Source: Nematostella vectensis
Lineage: Eukaryota > Cnidaria > Anthozoa > Actiniaria > Edwardsiidae
Assembly (NCBI RefSeq): GCF_932526225.1
Contig: NC_064044.1
Coordinates: forward strand, 13,027,953-13,091,952
DNA length: 64,000 nt
Direction: 5' to 3'
The notes beneath the pieces were generated by a model that saw only the letters and a program-made list of their open reading frames with translations, was not told the origin of the DNA and did no database searches. Shown piece by piece: positions 58,901 through 64,000 of the stretch. The position numbers and the translations under genes were made by a program. Positions within the stretch are counted from its first letter, which is position 1. Every line of letters begins with the position of its first letter.

Positions 58901-61900
58901 GACTGTAGGAAAACGCCCCCATCCTCCTTCCCCCAAACTAACCTTTTTGATAAATCCGCAGACTTCTTCGTTGGTGTAGCCATAGTATGGCTGTAATGCG
59001 AACGCGTAGACTTCCCATAGAAGCACTCCAAATGAATAGACGTCAGATTCCACAGTAAAGCGACCATACAACAGGGCCTCTGGGGGCATCCAGCGAATTG
59101 GCATCACAGCCTGACCCTCCACCTGATGGGAAACAATTGACATATAGACCATTTGTTTTGACTTTAGATGTCCTAAGGAGGGGAGGGCAGGGCAGGGCAG
59201 ACTGGCCCTCCGCCAGAACGTTTGACATATAGACCCCGTGTATTATGTGAGGGGCTCTAAGAAGAGGAAAGGAGTGGAAGCTTCGGAAGCTTTGAATTGT
59301 TGTAAGGAACCGATCATTTGATGGTCAGTAAGGAAAAAAAAAGAAAAAAACCTAGCTTGGAGATATTTCAGAGAGAAAAAAGTAGGGAAAATTTTTACTT
59401 TCCGCCAATCAAATGGTCGGTCCGTAAGGTACAATAAATTCGAAAAACGAACACCTTTAGAATGATCCCCTCTTTCCCCTCTCTTGGCGAAAATATAAAA
59501 AAGCGCCCCCTTTGAATAAGCACCCCCTCTGGGTAGAAAAATTAACTTTAGGTTAGACCGTAAAATCAGCTTATATCTCAATCTTGACCAAATAAAATAG
59601 AGAATCCTAAATCTTTTGACTATCATTACCGTACCGAAAACTTGACTTACTGATTTATATCCATATATATTCGCTCCAATGAAAACGTAGCCGTAGCTGG
59701 TGGTGGAGCAGGGCGTGACATGTTTGCCCTTAGAATCGTTTACTATTTTTGTACATTCTATAAATTCTAGCCTGCATTTTCGCAAGTCATTAGTCCGTTT
59801 CATTGAGTTATACCACCGTCTCAGCCACTTCCACAAGATTTGTCACCGTTAAGGTAAAATCGTTTTCTTTCACCTTTTTCATACTAAAATATTGTAACTC
59901 CGCCACCGAAACCTACTAGGTATTATTTTCTTGCATGTCTTAATATCTGTATTTTGTAATTTATTTTCTAGAACCGTGTTTAATGTAACTAAAGTATCCA
60001 GAAGTCGTACATGCGTGTTTGTTATGTTGGCGCGAGTCACTGGCGGTGACATGCCCCCCTCCTCTACTCCCAAATATTTTAAAGAAATTTTATGGAAATG
60101 ACCAGAAAGGCGTGGCTGTTACCGACCAACATTTTTATTGTTTCTGTACCGTGCCCAAAATATTTCGAGGCCTGCATACAGCCCTGCGTAAGGAGATTTG
60201 TATCAGAAACGTACCTTATAATAGTCTGAGGCATACACATCTCTTGACATGCCAAAGTCCGCAATCTTGACTACCAGCCCATCCCCTACTAAGCAGTTTC
60301 TTGTCGCTAGGTCACGATGCACAAAGCGCATGCTCTGTAAGTGCTCCATACCGCTGGACACTTGGAGCGAGATGCTTAGGAGATCTTCTTGTGTTAAGCT
60401 CTTCTCTGCAAGAGAGACAAATAGGCCATTCCACGTTATTGAGGTGCCCCTTGTTTGGGAAAAGTTTATCCCCCTACTTGGGGTATATATTTGTTCAGTC
60501 TGTCTTCCCTCCCCTCCTCTATCGAGAAAGACCCCTGGGTTATTTTATTGAGTTTGCGTTGGTTCGTGATATGATGTACCCTACTCCTTAGGGTATACCT
60601 TTGTCCTCTTTGTCTTCTCCACCCTCCTCTAGTGAGTATGGTCCTCGCTTCCTCATGTACTGATTGAGATCTCCTTGGCTCATGAACTCGAAGATCATTC
60701 CGTATGGCTCTTCTTCCGTTGATACGGCCAGGAGCTCCACGATGTTAGGATGGTGAAGGACCGCCATCAGGGTTACCTAGGTAACGGAGAGATTTAAGAA
60801 TGTGTAGCAGGAAAATAGTATAAACTTGAAAAACGATTTTCTAATTTCTATCCATCAAAACTTCATAAAATGGATTTTGTTTGGTCCCATTATAGTGCGT
60901 TTTCGCTGTAACGAAGGGCAGTTTCCACTAAAAAAAAGAAACAAATTGGGACATATTCTAGGACCTCTCCTCAAACGGGAAAATGGAAAATGATACTAGT
61001 TATCAAGACCCTTCAGTCTTTTGAAAATAAAAAAAAAATAGAAATTTAGCGGAAAGGATGTCGGCATTTTAATACATTTTGCAACACTGGTCGGTTAACC
61101 ATAGATACCTCCTGCAAAAACGATGTCTTCATCTCGTTGGAGCAGCCTTGCTTCAAAGTCTTGACTGCAACTATGAGCTCTGTGTCCGGCTTATCCCCAG
61201 GTCGCAGTCCGAACGCACGTCCTGGATATCAAAACAGGTATAAACATCTAGAGAAAACAACAATAACAGCAGGAAATGCAGGAAATGGAAAATGCCCCTT
61301 CCAGGTAAATCACCCCCCACCCCCACCTCCCCCCCCCCCCCGACTCCCTAGATCCGCCACTGTTAAGCATCAAGCAGGAACACAACAACAACAACAACAA
61401 CAGAACCGCAACAAAATCAACAACAACTAGAGCAGCAAAAGCAACAACAGCAGTAACATTGTAACAACAGCAGTAACATTGTAACAACAGCCGTAACATT
61501 GTAACAACAGCAGTAACATTGTAACAACAGCAGTAACATTGTAACAACAGCAGTAACATTGTAACAACAGCAGTAACATTGTAACAACAGCAGTAACATT
61601 GTAACAACAGCAGTAACATTGTAACAACAGCAGTAACATTGTAACAACAGCAGTAACATTGTAACAACAGCAGTAACATTGTAACAACAGCAGTAACATT
61701 GTAACAACAGCAGTAACATTGTAACAACAGCAGTAACATTGTAACAACAGCAATAACATTGTAACAACAGCAGTAACATTGTAACAACAGCAGTAACATT
61801 GTAACAACAGCAGTAACATTGTAACAACAGCAGTAACATTGTAACAACAGCAGTAACAGTAACAACAGCAGTAACATTGTAACAACAGCAGTAACATTGT

Positions 61901-63120
61901 AACAACAGCAGTAACAGTAACAACAGCAGTAACACAGAAAAAAAAACAAGAAAAACAATGACGATAAAAAATGGTTGTACAAAAGCATAACCAAACAACC
62001 AGAATTAAAAGGCAACATCAACATCGACAACGCAGCAACAATGCTGAACATTCATACCCTGAAAAACCTGGCCAAAGTTTCCCTCGCCCAAGTCCTTCAT
62101 GTACTCAATACGATCGAGAGGGAACTGGTTCAGATCCTCCGGGTTATATAGACTCATTAACTGTAGATGAATAATCAAGGTCAGCATTTAATAGGTGAGC
62201 TAAAAAACACATAATCAGTAGTTATCTAAACGTGTAACACCTGAATACCAGGTAACCTTACGGTGTCTGTTCTTAGTCTCAACACATTACCAAGCAATAA
62301 CCTGGGTTTTTTTTCACCCATGTTGTTCGTTATTGTTCGTCAAGCACACATTACAGGCTAGTACCCGGGGGGGGGGGGGGGTACCCCGACAAAAAACGCC
62401 CCATGGGGATACTGTATAGACATAAAAACAATCCCTATTTGTTTTTTCGGGAGTGGTCAGATTTTTATCAGAAAACTCACTCCCCCCCCACCCCACCCCC
62501 AAGAAAAATTCTGGGTACGGGCCTGCTGTGTCTCTGTTAGCATCTTCACACATTCTCACGAAAATCTACAGCTTTTTACCACCGCAGGGGTTTCATTAAG
62601 AGCTGCTCGAACCGCAAGCATTCTCAAGGACAGCCCATCCCTATTTAACACTCCTGATATAGATCTTCAGCCATTGTCCCCCGATAAAGGGGGGAGGGAC
62701 GCAAGGCGGCCACAGAAACCGCAAAACCACACACAAAAATCGCAAAAAAAGGAAAAACCGCATCCGAGGTTCGCGAGAACCGAAAACCGGTTTTATTTAA
62801 GAACCCACGAAACCGCACCAAAGAACTTTCTCTTGCCAACATCCCTATAACCATCCTTCCCTCCTCTCAAGGTCAAAATGCGCTCTTTACCTTATCTTCG
62901 TCTAGTGCTCGCATTGTTTCCGCTCGCAGTCTGTCACGCATTGTCACGGCAGTAAACGTCATGCCATGGAAACCGAGCCTTTTCTGGCGCGCACGGCGCT
63001 TTTTAACCGCAACAAACGTGACCAAAGCAGCTAATACGAGCACGCCGCAGATAGTACCGACAAATAGACCAATAGGAGGAGAAGGAGGCGGCTCCTTAGG
63101 TTTTGTCTTTTTGTTAAAAT
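49980..63120 (-). CDS. Receptor tyrosine kinase, MuSK/Trk-like (TM to C-terminus)
   Basis: Minus-strand exons in transcript order: 63120-62891 (juxtamembrane, TM), 62160-62058, 61221-61109, 60776-60599, 60405-60215, 59122-58943, 51112-50890, 50116-49980 (stop); all junctions are in phase. The ectodomain lies beyond the window. [22 protein letters not shown], then basic KKRRARQKR. Kinase: [18 protein letters not shown] (Gly-rich loop), LIVAVKTLK (ATP-site Lys), [14 protein letters not shown] (catalytic loop), [18 protein letters not shown] (DFG and the paired-Tyr activation loop), [32 protein letters not shown]. The insert between Gly loop and Lys ([14 protein letters not shown]) and [11 protein letters not shown] best fit MuSK, with Trk close. 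The tail has two YMN motifs (PLYMNTE, SGYMNVG), predicted Grb2 SH2 sites. The last exon is inferred from a phase-1 donor (GAGAAAG|gtagag) and acceptor TATTATTTGCAG; without this splice the frame runs to a stop at 50687. Confidence 0.85.
50167..50214. repeat. Hairpin, 14-bp arms
   Basis: TCTGTCACGCAAGC (50167-50180) and GCTTGCGTGACAGA (50201-50214) are exact reverse complements across 20 bases. It sits just upstream, in transcript order, of the inferred last kinase exon. Confidence 0.8.
50255..50592. mobile_element. Small inverted-end element rich in CGGATT
   Basis: TTTTAATGGGGGGGTGAATA at the left is inverted at the right as CTATTCACC...CCTCCCCTTTAATGG-side sequence. The interior repeats GCGGATTT and CGGATC motifs many times. 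It is non-coding and lies in the kinase intron. Confidence 0.55.
51270..51500. repeat. Homopolymer-rich C/G repeat debris
   Basis: C-runs at 51308-51325 and 51390-51406, and a G-run at 51468-51489, between TAGCGGATCTAGGGGG and AGATCCGCCCCCGA, which are inverted relative to each other. It resembles the C-rich debris at 2640-2765. Homopolymer lengths are unreliable. Confidence 0.6.
51963..52034 (-). tRNA. tRNA-Trp (anticodon CCA)
   Basis: A 72-base minus-strand gene, 5' end at 52034. It begins GACTCCGTGGCGCAATGG (A box), has the anticodon stem-loop CTGACTCCAGATCAG with CCA as anticodon, then GTTCAAGTC (B box) and ends CGGGGTC before the discriminator A. The acceptor stem pairs 7 of 7 with one G-T wobble. 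A run of T on the minus strand 20 bases downstream is a normal Pol III terminator. There is no intron. It lies in the large intron of the kinase gene, same strand. Confidence 0.96.
52279..54548. mobile_element. 2.3-kb element with ~130-bp inverted ends
   Basis: 52290-52420 is the inverted counterpart of 54405-54535: AATTTTGCCGTTATTATTTA and AATGGCTACACAGCG on the left face CGCTGTGTAGCCATTTTGG and TAAATAATAACGGCAAAATT on the right. Subterminal direct repeats of AGCTACGACCCCAAAA lie at both outer ends. Poly-G tracts occur at 52945-52966 and 53157-53174. No transposase is seen, so it is non-autonomous. Confidence 0.82.
54770..55046. mobile_element. Near-perfect palindromic element
   Basis: Two arms meet near 54905: ATATCTGTAATAAAGCCAAT and TTTAGCCGTAGTTCATAACA on the left face TGTTATGAATCATGGCTAAA and ATTGGCTTTATTACAGATAT on the right. 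The whole 277 bp could fold into one hairpin. Confidence 0.82.
55089..55448. mobile_element. MITE with CTGTCAA ends
   Basis: CACCTGTCAACCTCTGAAAA with ATCTCAAGGCTTGAG on the left is inverted relative to AATCTTGAGACTCC, GGGAGATTTGACAGGTATG on the right. No coding signal. Confidence 0.7.
55640..55990. repeat. Interspersed repeat family B copy
   Basis: Contains ACAACGGCCGAAGGTCCACT, CCCGTGGAGATACTGCAA, a long C-run and TCATGGGTGCGGGCCTG, in the same order as the copy at 29010-29352. Confidence 0.85.
56129..58821. mobile_element. CACTA-like (EnSpm) non-autonomous element, 2.7 kb
   Basis: Left end TA|CACTGTTAGTTTCAGGGAG and right end ATGAAACTAACAGTG|TA are inverted, starting with CACTG and flanked by TA. 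Both subterminal regions (56129-56580 and 58430-58800) are packed with short repeats such as GGAGTAAAAACTACTCC in both orientations. CACTG termini plus dense subterminal repeats are the signature of CACTA/EnSpm elements; the flanking TA is shorter than their usual 3 bp. The interior has only short frames (57435-57814) with no known transposase. It lies in the kinase intron, 121 bases from exon 58943-59122. Confidence 0.78.
58840..58982. repeat. Tandem copy of kinase exon end plus donor
   Basis: The exon end at 58943-58980 (on plus: CTTTTTGATAAATCCGCAGA then CTTCTTCGTT) with its donor is echoed at 58853-58890 (CCTTTGGATAAATCAGTACA then GACTTCTTCGTT). On the minus strand both read AACGAAGAAGTCTG; the copy has ATAG in place of the GTTAG donor. 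Confidence 0.87.
59110..59240. repeat. Tandem copy of the acceptor side of the same kinase exon
   Basis: Plus-strand CCCTCCACCTGATGGGAAAC and ATTGACATATAGACC (59115-59150) recur as CCCTCCGCCAGAACG and TTTGACATATAGACC (59203-59235). The first contains the exon start and acceptor (CCCATCAG on the minus strand). Confidence 0.78.
60025..60185 (+). repeat. Interspersed repeat family A copy (kinase intron)
   Basis: AATGACCAGAAAGGCGTGGC followed by CAACATTTTTATTGTTTCTG and CCAAAATATTTCGAGGCCTG gives the family A order. It ends about 30 bases from the exon 60215-60405. Confidence 0.75.
60465..60640. repeat. Tandem copy of another kinase exon end plus donor
   Basis: Plus-strand TTAGGGTATACCTTTGTCC, TTGTCTTCTCCACCCTCCTC (60588-60632, exon end and donor) matches TTGGGGTATATATTTGTTCA, CTGTCTTCCCTCCCCTCCTC (60476-60520), period about 112. 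Confidence 0.83.
61440..61930. repeat. 20-bp minisatellite, ~24 nearly identical copies
   Basis: Unit GTAACATTGTAACAACAGCA, with only a few single-base variants (61491, 61752) and shortened units near 61855 and 61915. It lies in the kinase intron between 61221 and 62058. All three minus-strand frames remain open through it, giving artefact Leu/Cys/Tyr-rich frames. Confidence 0.97.
62340..62525. repeat. Interspersed repeat family B copy, shortened
   Basis: CCATGGGGATACTGTATAGA, TTTTTATCAGAAAACTCAC, a C-run and AATTCTGGGTACGGGCCTG correspond to the right two-thirds of family B. Confidence 0.75.
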
Positions 63121-63235
63121 CTGAAATAAGATGAATAAGATAAATCATTTTAAGTTTTATCATGATTTTGGACTTATAGTTGACAAGTGTCAACTATACA
63201 AGTCGAGGAGTGTTCAGAAGAGCTCACTTGCTCAC

Positions 63236-63265
63236 CCTCAAGTCCTTCCACATCCAGTTTTGCAT
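63236..63265 (-). CDS. Candidate 30-bp microexon of the kinase gene
   Basis: On the minus strand, acceptor TAAATAGCAG, 30 bases and donor GAGG|GTGAGC. It is phase 1 to phase 1, joining the next exon as [18 protein letters not shown]. It would add ten residues before the transmembrane segment. Short size and lack of a homologue make it tentative. Confidence 0.4.
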
Positions 63266-63361
63266 CTGCTATTTATATAGTATATTTGGGTGTATTTTCT
63301 TTACTCGTACATTTTTTCACCCCTAGACAGGGTTAACCAATTTGCCAGTAGCTTTTTCACA

Positions 63362-63885
63362 TAACATATATCGTTATTTTCACCTATACCATCTTACCAT
63401 TACCTTAACGTTTACCTATACCATCTTACCCTTTACTTTCACCTATGCCATTTTACCTTTTCTTTCATCTATACCATCTTACCTTTGCTTTCACCTATGC
63501 TATCTTACCTTTACTTTCACCTATGCCATCTTACCTTTGCTTTCACCTATGCCATCTTACCTTTACTTTCACCTATACCATCTTACCTTTGCTTTCACCT
63601 ATGCCATCTTACCTTTACTTTTACCTATACCATTTTATACTTTGACCTATGCCATCTTACCTTTGCTTTGACCTATGCCATCTTACCTTTAATTTTACCT
63701 ATACCATCTTATACTTTTACCTATGCCATCTTACCTTTGCTTTCATCTATGCTATCCTATCTTTACTTACCTATACCATCTTATACTTTTACCTATGCCA
63801 CCTTACCTTTGCTTTGACCTATGCCATCTTACCTTTGCTTTCACCTATGACATCTTACCTTTACTTTCACCTATGCCATCTTAAG
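63362..63885 (+). repeat. 26-bp minisatellite, ~20 copies
   Basis: Unit of about 26 bp combining TTTCACCTATGCCATCTTAC and CTTTGC or CTTTAC, with variants (ATACC for ATGCC). It lies upstream of the kinase transmembrane exon in transcript order, so probably in an intron. Frames over it are artefacts. Confidence 0.93.
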
Positions 63886-64000
63886 TTTAGCTTAGGGGGT
63901 GTTGAAGGATTTTTTCCGATGCTGCTATCTGTAAGGGTTACAAAAGTCTTCGACTACAACACCCAATTTGCTATCTCTTTGGGGGTAAGAATTTCTGTTG
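63886..64000. other. Window end, nothing recognised
   Basis: Unique sequence after the minisatellite. The kinase ectodomain exons should lie beyond this end. Confidence 0.4.

Noticed and set aside
61248-62051. 267-aa minus-strand frame rich in Leu, Cys and Tyr
   Set aside because: Translation of the 20-bp minisatellite in the kinase intron; real exons lie at both sides (61109-61221 and 62058-62160).
63342-63817. Plus-strand frames of 66-110 aa
   Set aside because: Translations of the 26-bp minisatellite.

Overview
The window looks like nuclear DNA of an anthozoan cnidarian. The gene types, short introns, PAN plus fibrinogen-like gene pair and dense small inverted-repeat elements resemble Nematostella vectensis, but the species is inferred and not proven. 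Genes are split by GT-AG introns, and no bacterial operon structure is present. All gene models were built by hand from splice signals and checked for reading phase.

Layout. 423-2404 (+) holds the last three coding exons of ZRANB3, including its HNH nuclease domain. 5.3-11.1 kb and 14.1-20.4 kb are two copies of a tandem duplication; each carries a three-exon gene for a secreted PAN/Apple plus fibrinogen-like protein. 20.4-27.8 kb has no gene that I can support. It is a cluster of mobile-element debris: a LINE 3' fragment, palindromic MITEs (one nested in another), a foldback element and a 35-bp minisatellite of about 1 kb. 27.9-39.5 kb (+) is a complete 11-exon Smoothened gene (625 aa). Its 4.2-kb eighth intron contains a same-strand class A GPCR reading frame (36540-37460). 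40.1-42.6 kb (-) is CEP44 and 43.0-48.8 kb (+) is TSEN2; they are head to head across a 368-bp shared promoter with two YY1-like motifs. 50.0-63.3 kb (-) is the transmembrane-to-C-terminus part of a MuSK/Trk-class receptor tyrosine kinase; its ectodomain should lie beyond 64000. A tRNA-Trp gene (-) sits in one of its introns.

Functions are mostly unrelated between neighbours: replication-fork repair (ZRANB3), extracellular recognition (PAN/fibrinogen pair), Hedgehog signalling (SMO), centriole integrity (CEP44), tRNA splicing (TSEN2) and receptor signalling. The CEP44/TSEN2 pair is the only arrangement that suggests shared transcription.

The most striking pattern is not a gene. At about fifteen exon edges (both PAN/fibrinogen genes, five SMO introns, three TSEN2 introns, three places in the kinase gene, and several 3' coding ends) the DNA spanning or abutting the splice site or stop codon is repeated, usually in tandem, in the adjacent intron or 3' flank. 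Many copies keep the splice-site sequence, so arrays of decoy splice sites result.
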